From assembly GCA_030614785.1 (NCBI GenBank), contig JAUWTJ010000034.1, positions 1 through 38,841 on the forward strand: DNA of 38,841 bases, written 5' to 3'. This document shows, one piece after another, positions 8,878 to 17,550 of the stretch (positions are counted from its first letter, which is position 1; every line of letters starts with the position of its first letter). The translations under genes were made by a program, and so were the position numbers. This stretch comes from Alphaproteobacteria bacterium (GTDB taxonomy: Bacteria > Pseudomonadota > Alphaproteobacteria > M2410). The notes under the pieces were generated by a model. That model was given only the letters and a program-made list of their open reading frames with translations. It was not told the DNA's origin and made no database searches.

Positions 8878-9555
8878 ATGCTGCGTTCTTGCATGTCGAA
8901 AAATATTTCAGGAGCTTTCGCCATCATGGCGATGGTTTGTTTTGCCGGGATGGCGAATGCGACGGAGCCAGGGTCTCCGGAAGAAACCATAGAACGGTTT
9001 AACAGCGCGATACTTGAAGCCATGGCGCTTGGAGACGCGGCGGGTATTTACTCGCGATATCAGATTATTTACTCGGCTGTGGGCGAGGCCTTTGACATGA
9101 AAGTCCTGTGCCGGGCAACCGTCAACCATGTTCATTGGCGCACGTGGACGCCGCAACAACAGGCTAACTATGTGGAGACGCTGCAACGGTATCAATCTGC
9201 GGCACTGGCCGACCGATTTGGAAGCGGCAGCAATATTTCGTTCGTGATCGTCAGGTCTATCGATGCTCCGCGTGGCACTAAAGTCGTTGAAACCCGCATT
9301 GTCCGTCCAGGTGAAGACAAAGAGGATATCGGACTCGATTATCGTATGGTGAAGCGGTCAGACCGCTGGCGAATTATTGATGTCTATCTGGACTCCAGAG
9401 TTTCTGAAGTGGCCATGCGTCGGAGCGAGTACTCTCAGGTTATTCGCGATGAAGGTTACGATGCGTTGATCGCTGCTCTGGAAAGACAAACCAGGAGCAT
9501 ATTGGGAAAGGACTATGAGCTGGTTCAATCTGCTTCGTCTGCGGCGGCCAACTGA
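8878..9555 (+). CDS. hpnM: Hopanoid-associated MlaC/Ttg2D-family periplasmic protein HpnM
   Basis: The 225-residue product has a signal peptide (cleavage near ANATEPG) followed by an all-family MlaC/Ttg2 fold. Helical segments such as SPEETIERFNSAILEAM and TPQQQANYVETLQRYQSAALADRFG precede strands ending in DRWRIIDVYLDSRVSEVAMRRSEY, the usual C-terminal half of this family. MlaC proteins carry lipids across the periplasm. HpnM is the version found with hopanoid genes, and the divergent neighbour is hpnN. The ATG at 8878 has the strong ribosome site AAGGGGGTG and starts at the signal peptide; TTG and GTG codons further upstream are less likely. The last 31 bases overlap the end of the convergent dipeptidase gene. 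Confidence 0.87.
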   Translation: MLRSCMSKNISGAFAIMAMVCFAGMANATEPGSPEETIERFNSAILEAMALGDAAGIYSRYQIIYSAVGEAFDMKVLCRATVNHVHWRTWTPQQQANYVETLQRYQSAALADRFGSGSNISFVIVRSIDAPRGTKVVETRIVRPGEDKEDIGLDYRMVKRSDRWRIIDVYLDSRVSEVAMRRSEYSQVIRDEGYDALIAALERQTRSILGKDYELVQSASSAAAN

Positions 9556-10733
9556 TCGCTTTCAGATGGCAGTGCCCTCAAAAGGAAATTTGCAAGGTTG
9601 CCACCCATGACCTTGTGAATTTCCTCTTCGGAAAATCCTTTTCTCAGCATCGTTTCGGTGAGAATGGCAATTTCTGATGCTTCCACCGATACTGTTGTCG
9701 TACCATCCCAGTCCGAGCCAAGGGCGACATGATCGACGCCGAGTTCATTGATGGCGTAGCGCAGTGCCGACACAATCCCTTCCGGCGAGATGTCGCAGAT
9801 CGCGCCGTCCCAAAACCCGATACCCACCAGGCCGCCGCTTTCTGCCACTTTGCGCATGAGATCGTCCGATATGTTGCGCGGCGTGTCACAATGTCCCTTC
9901 ATACCGGTGTGGGAGACAATTATCGGTCGTTCGACGAGTTCTAAAACATCACGCACTACGGCCTCTGAAGAATGGGCGACGTCGATGATGATGCCCTGGA
10001 TTTCCATCTTTGCTACCATTTCTCGACCGAGTGGTGTGAGGCCTTCTCTGGATTGTCCATGTAAGGATCCGCCGAGTTGGTTATCGAAAAAGTGATGGAG
10101 CTCCATCAGGCGAAAGCCGGCTTTGTAGAAACGCTGAATACTCTCTATATTTCCTTCCAGCGCATGAGCGCCTTCAAAAGAAAGAAGCGCGGCGAGGGTT
10201 GGTGTTCCAGCGGCTCTTGCTTCGAGAACGCGTGCGAGATCTTGCGATGTTCTGATGACTTTAATGGCATCGGGGTTGCGCGTTTCGTAGCGATGCAGGC
10301 GGCTTGCCTGATACAGGGCGCGCTCGGCCAGGGAATTCCAGGTTCGGTACGGCCAGAGCTGGATTTTGGCAAGCAAGCTTATGTTGTCGGAATTAGCCGA
10401 GTTTTCCTCATAGTTTTGCCCCTTGGGAGATTTGGTAACAGTGGGGAAAACCTGAATGGCAATATTGCCCTGTCGCAGTTTTGGAAAGTCGACATGGCCG
10501 TAGTCGCCCTCATGCGCCAGGTTGCGTTTCCACAAAAGGGCGTCTGCGTGGAGGTCGCCAATGATCATTGATTTATGGAGCGCTCTGGCCTGTTCAGAGA
10601 TGATGTAGGGGGCATGAGACACCACCCGGTTCTGCGACTTGTCAATCATCGCCGGGGCAAGATGCAGAAACATGGCACCGGCCAATATTGCCAGTCCTGA
10701 CGTCAACACAATCGTCGTCCGCAGTTTCGTCAT
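9525..10733 (-). CDS. Membrane-anchored M19-family dipeptidase
   Basis: The 402-residue protein carries one N-terminal hydrophobic anchor or signal (about 8-30), then a peptidase M19 (renal dipeptidase) TIM-barrel. The zinc ligands are visible: His62 and Asp64 in GDLHAD, the bridging Glu in ALLSFEGAHAL, and later histidines in IIDVAHSS and PIIVSHTG. The C-terminal 'D-H-V-A-L-G-S-D-W-D-G' segment is also typical. M19 enzymes hydrolyse dipeptides, often with a D-amino acid at the C-terminal side. With the anchor, this enzyme probably acts in the periplasm, possibly on peptidoglycan-derived peptides. The ATG at 10733 has GAGG 5 bases upstream and is preferred over the TTG at 10748. The gene is divergent from the Ntn acylase gene. 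Confidence 0.9.
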   Translation of the reverse strand: MTKLRTTIVLTSGLAILAGAMFLHLAPAMIDKSQNRVVSHAPYIISEQARALHKSMIIGDLHADALLWKRNLAHEGDYGHVDFPKLRQGNIAIQVFPTVTKSPKGQNYEENSANSDNISLLAKIQLWPYRTWNSLAERALYQASRLHRYETRNPDAIKVIRTSQDLARVLEARAAGTPTLAALLSFEGAHALEGNIESIQRFYKAGFRLMELHHFFDNQLGGSLHGQSREGLTPLGREMVAKMEIQGIIIDVAHSSEAVVRDVLELVERPIIVSHTGMKGHCDTPRNISDDLMRKVAESGGLVGIGFWDGAICDISPEGIVSALRYAINELGVDHVALGSDWDGTTTVSVEASEIAILTETMLRKGFSEEEIHKVMGGNLANFLLRALPSESDQLAAADEAD

Positions 10734-10810
10734 TCCCACCTCAATCAAGACTTGCAGGCACCCAACCGTCAGGGGTCTTGATGGCCAATATATTACCTCT
10801 TTTGATGCAG

Positions 10811-10839
10811 TTGCGAAAGCATCGCGCGCGGCCTATTGT
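10811..10839 (+). promoter_or_regulatory. Possible promoter of the acylase-protease-SDR operon
   Basis: TTGCGA (10811-10816) and TATTGT (10834-10839) are separated by 17 bases and lie about 90 bases upstream of the acylase ATG at 10931. This fits a sigma-70 type promoter. The match is by eye only, and the intergenic region (10734-10930) also has to serve the divergent dipeptidase. Confidence 0.35.
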
Positions 10840-10930
10840 GAGACATCTGCGGATCGCCCGTCAGAACAACAAAAAATGGGACATTTCAGGGGTCTTCCCG
10901 GGAATCGCGCCCGGGGTGGTGAGAAGCTTT

Positions 10931-13129
10931 ATGAAAAGCAAACTTGTCTTTGGTCTCGGCGGCGCGCTCTTGATTGCCGCAGCGGTGTTTTCTGCCCTGG
11001 CATGGACACCCATAGCGGCGGTTGATCGATCCGGCATTCTGTCGCCTGGAACGGGTTATGACGTCGAGATCAAACGGGATGACTACGGTGTACCTCACAT
11101 TTTTGGCAAGACGGATGCTGATGTTGCCTTCGGTCTTGGCTACGCCCACAGCGAGGATGACTTTGAAAATATTGCCTTTTCCATCGCGATGGGACGCGGA
11201 GAACTGGGGAAATTTCAGGGAACTTCGGGCGCTCGAACCGACTACCTTGTTCATCTGTTTCGCAATCTCGAGCTGATCGAAGCGCGCTATGAGACGGATC
11301 TTGCGCCGGAGACAAGAGCTCTCGTCGAGGCTTTTGCCGATGGCATCAATCGCTATGCGGTGGAGCACGGTGAAGGGGAGTGGCGCGGCATACTTCCGGT
11401 GACGGGCAAGGACGTCGTTGCGGGATTTGTCTTTCGCATTCCGTTCTTCTTTGGCTTTGAACAACACCTTGCCAGGATTTTTGATCCGCACGGGTATGAC
11501 GGGGCGGGTGAAGGCGAAGCCGGAATGCCTGAGGAGGAAGAGGTCAGGGCGTCTTTGATCACTGGTATGTCGTGGCCCATCGGTTCAAATGCAATAGCTC
11601 TTGCCGCCAACCGTTCGGCAGAACGCGCCACAAGGCTTGCGGTCAATTCCCACCAGCCTTACGCCGGGCCGGTCGCCTGGTATGAAGTTGTGCTTCAGTC
11701 CGAAGAAGGATGGCACATGGCGGGCGGTGTTTTCCCGGGCGCGCCGGTTATTGGTCACGGCCACAATGAAAATCTTGGCTGGGCCAATACGGTCAATCAC
11801 CCGGATCTCACAGATGTCTACGGCCTGACTATTAATCCTGAGAATGAGGATCAATATCTGTTTGATGGAGAATGGAAGGCCTTCGAGAAGGGGGAGGCCT
11901 CCATACGGGTGAAGTTGTTTGGTCCGTTTTCCTGGGTCTTTAACCGGACAACGCTCTACACAGAGTATGGGCCGGCTCTATGTCTTGATCATGGTTGCTT
12001 TGCCATTGCCCATGCCGGTATGGGTGAAATCAGGCAAGTTGAGCAGATGTACCGGCAAAACCGGGCCAACACTTTTGATGAATGGCAAGAGGCAATGGCG
12101 TTGCAGGCCCTGCCGTCTTTTAACTACATTTACGCTGATCGTGAAGGGCATATTGCCTACTTCTACAACGCGCATATGCCAAAACGTGATGAGAGCTTTA
12201 ACTGGCAGGGGCTGGTGCCGGGCGATACATCAAAAACGCTCTGGTCAGGCTATTACGACCTTTATGACCTGCCTTATCTGATTGACCCTGATGCCGGGTT
12301 TGTTCTCAATTCAAATAACTCCCCGTTCCGGGCAACGGCGCCGGAAGATAACTTGCAACGCAGGGATTATCCGGCCTCGTTTGGTATTGAGCGCCGCATG
12401 ACCAATCGCGCGTTGCGGGGACTGGCTCTTTTCAGTGAGGATCAGAGCATCAGCAAGGAGGAGTTCTACGCGTATAAGTTTGACAAGCACGTCGTGGCGC
12501 AGGCACGGATGATGCGGTTGTTGCAGGGCCTCAAGGAGACAGCATTCGAGGATGCAGCGTTGATTGAAGCCCAGGCGGTGATCAGGAACTGGCAAGGCGA
12601 CACCAACGTGCATGATCGCGGCGCCGCACTTTCAATCCTGACGGCCTTGCGAATTCTGGAGGAGAAACCGGCTGATCTGGACGGTGAGATCTCCATTATG
12701 AAGGGCGTGGCCGATGAGTTGCGTGCCCATCATGGACAAATCGATGTAGAGTGGGGTGTTGTGAACCGGATACGCCGGGGAAATCTGGATCTGCCAATTG
12801 GCGGCGGCCCGCAAATTCTTCGTGCGGTTTATGGCGGCAACAAGCTTGATGATGCAGGTACACTTACGGCTGTTGCGGGTGATACCTTTATTATGATGGT
12901 CGAGTGGGATGAGAACGGAGCAGTGAGCTCGGAAAGCATCCACCAGTTCGGCTCGGCGACGCTCGATACGGGCTCGCCCCACTACAGTGATCAGGTTAAG
13001 CTCTTTGTTGAAGAGAAATTCAAACCGGTCTGGTTTTATGAGGCGGACCTTGCGCCCCATGTGGAACGAGCCTACAGGCCCGGACAGCGCGTTGATCCGG
13101 TCGGGACAAGCGGTTTAGAGGGAGGGTAG
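10931..13129 (+). CDS. Penicillin acylase family (S45) N-terminal nucleophile amidohydrolase
   Basis: This 732-residue protein has an N-terminal hydrophobic signal or anchor (about 4-25). An alpha-chain region follows (VEIKRDDYGVPHIFGKTDADVAFGLGYAHSEDDF, seen here in two blocks). The S45 processing site PIGSNAIAL then places the nucleophile at Ser219, the first residue of the mature beta chain. Members are made as inactive precursors and cut themselves before this serine. Substrates in the family include penicillins, acyl-homoserine lactones and acylated cyclic peptides; the sequence resembles the acyl-homoserine lactone/aculeacin acylase branch, but the substrate cannot be fixed. The frame is open back to 10688, overlapping the divergent dipeptidase, but the ATG at 10931 has GAGAAG upstream and starts the signal. 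The next gene begins 6 bases after the stop. Confidence 0.9.
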   Translation: MKSKLVFGLGGALLIAAAVFSALAWTPIAAVDRSGILSPGTGYDVEIKRDDYGVPHIFGKTDADVAFGLGYAHSEDDFENIAFSIAMGRGELGKFQGTSGARTDYLVHLFRNLELIEARYETDLAPETRALVEAFADGINRYAVEHGEGEWRGILPVTGKDVVAGFVFRIPFFFGFEQHLARIFDPHGYDGAGEGEAGMPEEEEVRASLITGMSWPIGSNAIALAANRSAERATRLAVNSHQPYAGPVAWYEVVLQSEEGWHMAGGVFPGAPVIGHGHNENLGWANTVNHPDLTDVYGLTINPENEDQYLFDGEWKAFEKGEASIRVKLFGPFSWVFNRTTLYTEYGPALCLDHGCFAIAHAGMGEIRQVEQMYRQNRANTFDEWQEAMALQALPSFNYIYADREGHIAYFYNAHMPKRDESFNWQGLVPGDTSKTLWSGYYDLYDLPYLIDPDAGFVLNSNNSPFRATAPEDNLQRRDYPASFGIERRMTNRALRGLALFSEDQSISKEEFYAYKFDKHVVAQARMMRLLQGLKETAFEDAALIEAQAVIRNWQGDTNVHDRGAALSILTALRILEEKPADLDGEISIMKGVADELRAHHGQIDVEWGVVNRIRRGNLDLPIGGGPQILRAVYGGNKLDDAGTLTAVAGDTFIMMVEWDENGAVSSESIHQFGSATLDTGSPHYSDQVKLFVEEKFKPVWFYEADLAPHVERAYRPGQRVDPVGTSGLEGG

Positions 13130-13135
13130 TTCGTC

Positions 13136-14281
13136 ATGTTTGGTCGCCCGTTGAAACTTTTTACGCTACTTGGCTTTGACATCAAGGTGGATGGCAGCTG
13201 GGTTTTTCTGGCGGCGCTCGTTACCTGGTCGCTGGGAACGCAGTATTTTCCTCAGGTCTATGGCGGGTTTGATGAGCGAACCTACTGGGCCATGGGGGCG
13301 GCTGGCGCTTTCGGCCTATTCGGCTCGATCATCTTCCATGAGCTTGCCCATTCGGTTGTGGCGCGGGCCTTCGGCATGAGGATCAAGGGTATCACGCTGT
13401 TTATTTTCGGCGGTGTTGCCGAGCTGGAAGATGAACCACCGAGCGCAGTAGCAGAATTTCTGGTGGCGATTGCCGGGCCTCTTTCCTCTCTCTTTCTTGC
13501 CTGGGCAGCATTTCGCATCGTCGATCTCAGCAATCCCGGCGATGAAGCAATTGCGACGCCGCCACTTGCCGTCATCGGGTATCTTGGCCTTATCAATCTC
13601 ATCCTTGCGATCTTCAACATGCTGCCGGCCTTTCCACTTGATGGCGGACGAGCCTTTCGCGCCGTGCTTTGGTGGTATACGGGCAACATGCAGAGGGCGA
13701 CACTGACGGCGGCCCGTGTCGGATCATTTTTTGGAATGCTGTTTATCGTCTTGGGGGGCTACATCGCACTGTTTGCGGGTAATGTAGTTGGCGGTATGTG
13801 GTGGGTGCTGATTGGGTTGTTTCTGCGCGGCGCTGCGGGGGCTGCGCGGGTCACAGAGATAACGCGCCGATACATGCAAGGCGAGCCTGTTGCACGATTT
13901 ATGGTGCGCGATCCAATAACCGTACCTCTTGACCTGGATTTGCAGTCGGTTGTCGATAATTATATCTACCGACATTTCCATGATGTTTATCCGGTTGCGG
14001 ATAAGGGAGGTGTCGCCTTCGGAATTCTTCATACGAAAACAGTCAACAGGATGGCACAGCAGGAGCTGTCACAAACGCTGGTTCGGGATGTCATGGAGCC
14101 GCTTGGAGCGGAAAATATGATTGCACCTAATTTTGATGCCATTCGCGCGATAAACCTGATGAACCGGACCGGCAACGCCCGCTTGCTCGTGGTGGATCAC
14201 GGGCATCTTGTCGGTATTGTCACGCTGAGGGATATGCTAAGGCTGCTTGAACTGAAGATGGATCTCGATCCGCGACAATAA
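13136..14281 (+). CDS. Site-2-type zinc metalloprotease (M50) with CBS domains
   Basis: The 381-residue integral membrane protein carries the zinc motif HELAH at 68-72 in one helix and the second motif NMLPAFPLDGGR at about 161-172, with Asp169 as the third ligand. About six hydrophobic segments fill residues 1-235. The C-terminal region (250-375) looks like a CBS pair (ARFMVRDPITVPLDLDL and LLVVDHGHLVGIVTLRDML), which often binds adenine nucleotides and regulates activity. Such proteases cut transmembrane substrates inside the membrane. The target here is unknown; typical targets are anti-sigma factors or signal-peptide remnants. The gene starts 6 bases after the acylase stop, with GGAGGG upstream, so the two are translated from one message. 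Confidence 0.9.
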   Translation: MFGRPLKLFTLLGFDIKVDGSWVFLAALVTWSLGTQYFPQVYGGFDERTYWAMGAAGAFGLFGSIIFHELAHSVVARAFGMRIKGITLFIFGGVAELEDEPPSAVAEFLVAIAGPLSSLFLAWAAFRIVDLSNPGDEAIATPPLAVIGYLGLINLILAIFNMLPAFPLDGGRAFRAVLWWYTGNMQRATLTAARVGSFFGMLFIVLGGYIALFAGNVVGGMWWVLIGLFLRGAAGAARVTEITRRYMQGEPVARFMVRDPITVPLDLDLQSVVDNYIYRHFHDVYPVADKGGVAFGILHTKTVNRMAQQELSQTLVRDVMEPLGAENMIAPNFDAIRAINLMNRTGNARLLVVDHGHLVGIVTLRDMLRLLELKMDLDPRQ

Positions 14282-14301
14282 TGAAGCAACAGGAGGAACG
14301 A

Positions 14302-15072
14302 ATGGATTTAGGGCTCAATGGAAAAAAGGCGATTGTCCTTGGTGGAACGCGCGGTATTGGTCGGGCGATTGCCGAAACATTGGCCGGCGAGGGTGTTGAT
14401 GTCGCGATTTGCGCGCGTGGCGAGGCCGCGATCCCCGAGGCTATTGCAGCACTGGAGGCAAAGGGTGTCAAAGCCTTCGGCGGGGCTGTTGATATCGCTG
14501 ACGGCGCAGCGCTTAAGGCCTGGGTGGCCGCTGCGGGCAAGGATCTGGGCGGCATTGATATCCTGATCTCAAATGCCTCGGCGATGACCCAGGGCGGCGA
14601 CGAGAAAAGCTGGCGCGACTGTCTCGACATTGACGTGCTGGGATGTCTCAATGCTTTTGAAGCGGCCGAGCCGCTGCTGGCGGAAGCTGCTGCCAGGAAC
14701 GGCGATGCGGCGGTTGTCTCGATCGGGTCGGTTTCTTCGGTCAATGCGGGCGAAGTTGGCGCTTACGGCGCGATGAAGGCAGCACTCATTCATGCCATCA
14801 AGGGTCTGGCCAAGAAGAATGCGCCGCGTCATATTCGCGCCAATGTCGTCTCGCCCGGCACAGTTTATTTCAAGGGCGGTGTCTGGAACATGATCGAGGA
14901 CAACATGCCGGACTTCTTCAAGGCGACCATGGCGCGCAACCCGACGGGACGCATGGCGACACCGCAGGACATTGCGGATGCCGCCGTCTTCCTTGCATCG
15001 CCGCGTTCTTCCTTTACAACGGGCATCAATATGATTGTTGATGGCGCGATCACGGACCGTGCGAATTATTGA
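14302..15072 (+). CDS. Short-chain dehydrogenase/reductase
   Basis: The 256-residue classical SDR has the cofactor motif GGTRGIG (about 14-20), the NAS variant of the NAG motif at 91-93, and the catalytic triad Ser143, Tyr155 and Lys159 (AYGAMKAAL). The arginine in the cofactor motif favours NADP. The C-terminal segment with FTTGINMIVDGAITDRANY is common among SDR enzymes that act on 3-oxoacyl or cyclic alcohol substrates, but the substrate cannot be read. The frame opens at 14281, overlapping the protease stop; the ATG at 14302 is chosen because AGGAGG lies directly upstream. It is the last gene of an apparent three-gene operon. Confidence 0.92.
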   Translation: MDLGLNGKKAIVLGGTRGIGRAIAETLAGEGVDVAICARGEAAIPEAIAALEAKGVKAFGGAVDIADGAALKAWVAAAGKDLGGIDILISNASAMTQGGDEKSWRDCLDIDVLGCLNAFEAAEPLLAEAAARNGDAAVVSIGSVSSVNAGEVGAYGAMKAALIHAIKGLAKKNAPRHIRANVVSPGTVYFKGGVWNMIEDNMPDFFKATMARNPTGRMATPQDIADAAVFLASPRSSFTTGINMIVDGAITDRANY

Positions 15073-15084
15073 TTTTCAAGTTCT

Positions 15085-15798
15085 TTAGAATGAATTTCGT
15101 ACACCAAAGAAAATTGTGTGGCTGTTGAGATCATATGGCGGGATTGACGAGAGCCCATGATCAATTTGAATGTCTTGAATTGTGGTGAATTGATATTCTG
15201 CAATCAGGTCGAGTTGAGGATCAAGAGCCCAGGTCGCACCGGCAATCGCTTGCCATGAAAATCTGACATTGTCTGAGTCTTCGTCGTTGTAGCCATAGGC
15301 TTCCAGGTGTTCTTTTACGACACTGACACCCAGCCCACCACCGGCATAAGCGCCGAGTTTTTGTGTAACTTCAATGTCGTAAAACCCCTTGAGCCATCCG
15401 GACCAGCTTTGAACCCACGAGTTGTCGAATTTTTCTGATTGTCCATTGAGCGATGTTCCGCCCTGGAATACACCGAGACCGCCGTCATCGATAATCTTGA
15501 TCTTGTCGAATTTATTCCGGCGATAATTGACTGATGTTTCGATGCGAAAGTTTTTATTGTAACGATGTCCTGCAGCGATCTCGACGGCAATTCCGGGTTG
15601 GAAATTTCCCGTCGCTATCAAGGGATTAAGGGAGGGATCCAAGTCTATCAATTCTATGGTTTCCTCAACATCGTCGAGTACGTTCACCCCGATACGGGTT
15701 TCCAGGTAGGATTGGTCCGCCATTGCAGGAGCTGCCGCCAGATGGGAGGCAGTCAAACTGAGGAATACCAGTGTAGCTACTTTGGTGGGCCGGGCCAT
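15085..15798 (-). CDS. Outer membrane beta-barrel protein
   Basis: The 237-residue product has a signal peptide (MARPTKVATLV to PAMADQS), then alternating amphipathic strands such as YLETRIGVNV, FRIETSVNYRRNKF, LGAYAGGGLGVSVV, FSWQAIAGATWAL and LIAEYQFTTIQDI. It ends in Phe (FFGVRNSF), the usual terminal aromatic for outer membrane barrels. It resembles the 8-stranded OmpW/OmpA-like or Opa-type porins that share the 'GGGLG' strand, but I cannot assign a subfamily. The start at 15798 has AGGAGG about 8 bases upstream, better than the longer frame from 15858. It converges on the SDR gene with a 12-base gap. Its role is unknown. Confidence 0.85.
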   Translation of the reverse strand: MARPTKVATLVFLSLTASHLAAAPAMADQSYLETRIGVNVLDDVEETIELIDLDPSLNPLIATGNFQPGIAVEIAAGHRYNKNFRIETSVNYRRNKFDKIKIIDDGGLGVFQGGTSLNGQSEKFDNSWVQSWSGWLKGFYDIEVTQKLGAYAGGGLGVSVVKEHLEAYGYNDEDSDNVRFSWQAIAGATWALDPQLDLIAEYQFTTIQDIQIDHGLSSIPPYDLNSHTIFFGVRNSF

Positions 15799-15920
15799 GA
15801 GCTTGACCTCCTGTGTTATGAAAACTGAGCGTTGTATTGTAGTATGGGGTACACTCATTGAAGAAGAATTAACGGATGGTCATGTCATCAAGTGTCAAAT
15901 GGGTTCTTGACCGATGGTCG

Positions 15921-15940
15921 GCTCATATGGCCATTTGAGC
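15921..15940. promoter_or_regulatory. 20-bp near-perfect palindrome upstream of tesB
   Basis: The 20 bases read GCTCATATGGCCATTTGAGC; their reverse complement differs only at positions 6 and 15, so nine of ten base pairs are symmetric. The site lies 50 bases before the tesB ATG and 123 bases from the divergent barrel gene. Its size and symmetry fit the operator of a dimeric repressor such as a TetR-family protein. No regulator gene is adjacent. Confidence 0.45.
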
Positions 15941-15990
15941 TGATACCCTTATTTCAGAATTTGAAACGAAAACATTGGAGACTGCAAAAT

Positions 15991-16884
15991 ATGTCGGGCG
16001 ATGAGAAGGTTTCAGCGATGGGCGAGGTCCTGAGTATTCTGGACGTCGAGACTCTGGAGATGAATCTGTTTCGCGGGGTCAGTCCGAAAGAGCGATCTCA
16101 AAGGGTTTTTGGCGGCCAGGTGATCGGTCAGGCTATGGTGGCGGCGGCGCGCACGGTTGAGGAGGGGGCGGCTCGTCCGGCTCACTCACTGCATTGCTAT
16201 TTTCTGCGTCCGGGCGACCCGAAGGTTCCGATTATCTATGAAGTCGACAGGATCCGCGACGGGCGCAGCTTTACCACGCGCCGGGTCTCGGCAATCCAGC
16301 ATGGCCGCGCGATCTTTACGATGGCGGTCTCCTATCACATTCGCGAAGACGGATTTGAGCATCAGATCGATATGCCTGATGTGCCGGGGCCTGATGGTTT
16401 AAAGAGCGAGTTGGAGCTACGCGCGGAAATTATCGACAAAATCGATGAGGAGGAGCGCGAGCGTTGGCTGCGTGAGCAGCCTCTGGAAATGCGGCCGGTC
16501 GATGCGAAAGGTTTCTTCAGACCGGAAAAAAGGGAGCCCTACAACAACGTCTGGTTCCGGGCGACGGCGCCGGTGCCGGAGGAAGAAATTTTGCAACAGT
16601 GTGTGCTCGCCTACGCTTCCGACATGACCCTTTTGGACACCGCGACACTGCCGCACGGGATCAACTGGTTCAGCGGGCGGCTTCAGGCGGCCTCGCTCGA
16701 TCATGCGATGTGGTTCCATCACCCGTTCAACGTCAACGACTGGCTGCTTTATGCCCAGGACAGTCCGGCGGCCTCCGGTGCGCGCGGATTTAATCGCGGG
16801 TCGATCTACACACAGGATGGCAAACTGGTCGCGTCTGTCGTGCAAGAAGGCCTTGTTCGCGTGCACGAGAAAAAACAAAAATAG
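15991..16884 (+). CDS. tesB: Acyl-CoA thioesterase II
   Basis: The 297-residue product is a double hotdog thioesterase, close to the usual 286 to 290 residues. It hydrolyses acyl-CoA to the free acid and CoA. The catalytic residues line up with those of the Escherichia coli enzyme: Asp211 (YASDMTLLDT), Ser235 in place of the usual Thr (ASLDHAMWFH) and Gln285 (SVVQEGLVR). The N-terminal half contains SQRVFGGQVIGQAM and HSLHCYFLRPGD, both diagnostic. The frame is open from 15892, but the ATG at 15991 has GGAGA upstream and gives the normal length. A glutathione transferase gene begins 20 bases after the stop, so the two form an operon. A 20-bp palindrome lies upstream. Confidence 0.94.
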   Translation: MSGDEKVSAMGEVLSILDVETLEMNLFRGVSPKERSQRVFGGQVIGQAMVAAARTVEEGAARPAHSLHCYFLRPGDPKVPIIYEVDRIRDGRSFTTRRVSAIQHGRAIFTMAVSYHIREDGFEHQIDMPDVPGPDGLKSELELRAEIIDKIDEEERERWLREQPLEMRPVDAKGFFRPEKREPYNNVWFRATAPVPEEEILQQCVLAYASDMTLLDTATLPHGINWFSGRLQAASLDHAMWFHHPFNVNDWLLYAQDSPAASGARGFNRGSIYTQDGKLVASVVQEGLVRVHEKKQK

Positions 16885-16904
16885 AAACCTGGAAGGAAAC
16901 ACTC

Positions 16905-17513
16905 ATGAAGCTCTATGACACAGCCATGGCGCCGAACCCTCAACGGGTGCGGATTTTTCTCGCGGAAAAAGGGATCGAGGTCCCGACGGTCCAGATCAAT
17001 CTGATGAAGGGCGAGCATCGCTCCGATGATTACCGCAAGGTCGCGGCGAATATGCGGGTGCCGGCGCTTGAACTGGATGATGGGACTATCATTCTCGAAA
17101 GTGTTGCGATCTGCCGCTACTTTGAGGAAATCCAGCCTGAGCCACCGCTGTTTGGCACCGGTGCTGTGGAGCGCGCCCAGGTGGAAGCCTGGAACCGGCG
17201 TATGGAGCTGGAGTTTTTTATGCCAACGGCCATGACCTTTCGGCATTTGCATCCGGCAGGCGCAGCGCTTGAAGGCCAGATCAAGGAATATGGCGAAAGC
17301 CAGAAAGCTATTGCGCTCAAACGAATGGCGATCCTTGATGGCGAGCTTGCTGACAAGGAGTTTATCGCAGGCGATAGTTTTTCCATAGCGGATATCACAG
17401 CAGCGGTATCGATCGGTTTTGGCAAGGTCTCAAAGCACTATATCGGAGAAGACCAGAAAAACCTGCAGCGCTGGTATGACCAGGTGTCGGCCCGTCCGTC
17501 CATGTCGGCATAG
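16905..17513 (+). CDS. Glutathione S-transferase family protein
   Basis: This 202-residue protein has the thioredoxin-like N-terminal domain (MKLYDTAMAPNPQRVRIFL, then VPALELDDGTIILESVAICRYF, with the cis-proline and the Glu-Ser that bind glutathione) and an all-helical C-terminal domain (about 85-200), where SFSIADITAAVSI contains the N-capping motif. Length is normal for bacterial enzymes. Bacterial members conjugate, isomerise or reduce electrophiles with glutathione. The gene follows tesB closely, with GGAAGGAAA before its ATG, so it probably acts in the same pathway. The substrate is not known. Confidence 0.9.
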   Translation: MKLYDTAMAPNPQRVRIFLAEKGIEVPTVQINLMKGEHRSDDYRKVAANMRVPALELDDGTIILESVAICRYFEEIQPEPPLFGTGAVERAQVEAWNRRMELEFFMPTAMTFRHLHPAGAALEGQIKEYGESQKAIALKRMAILDGELADKEFIAGDSFSIADITAAVSIGFGKVSKHYIGEDQKNLQRWYDQVSARPSMSA

Positions 17514-17550
17514 GCTTTTTTTCAAGTAGAATTACTCGCTCATTTTTGTT

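Noticed and set aside
10688-10930. N-terminal extension of the acylase
   Set aside because: It would put 81 polar residues before a clear signal sequence and would overlap the start of the divergent dipeptidase gene.
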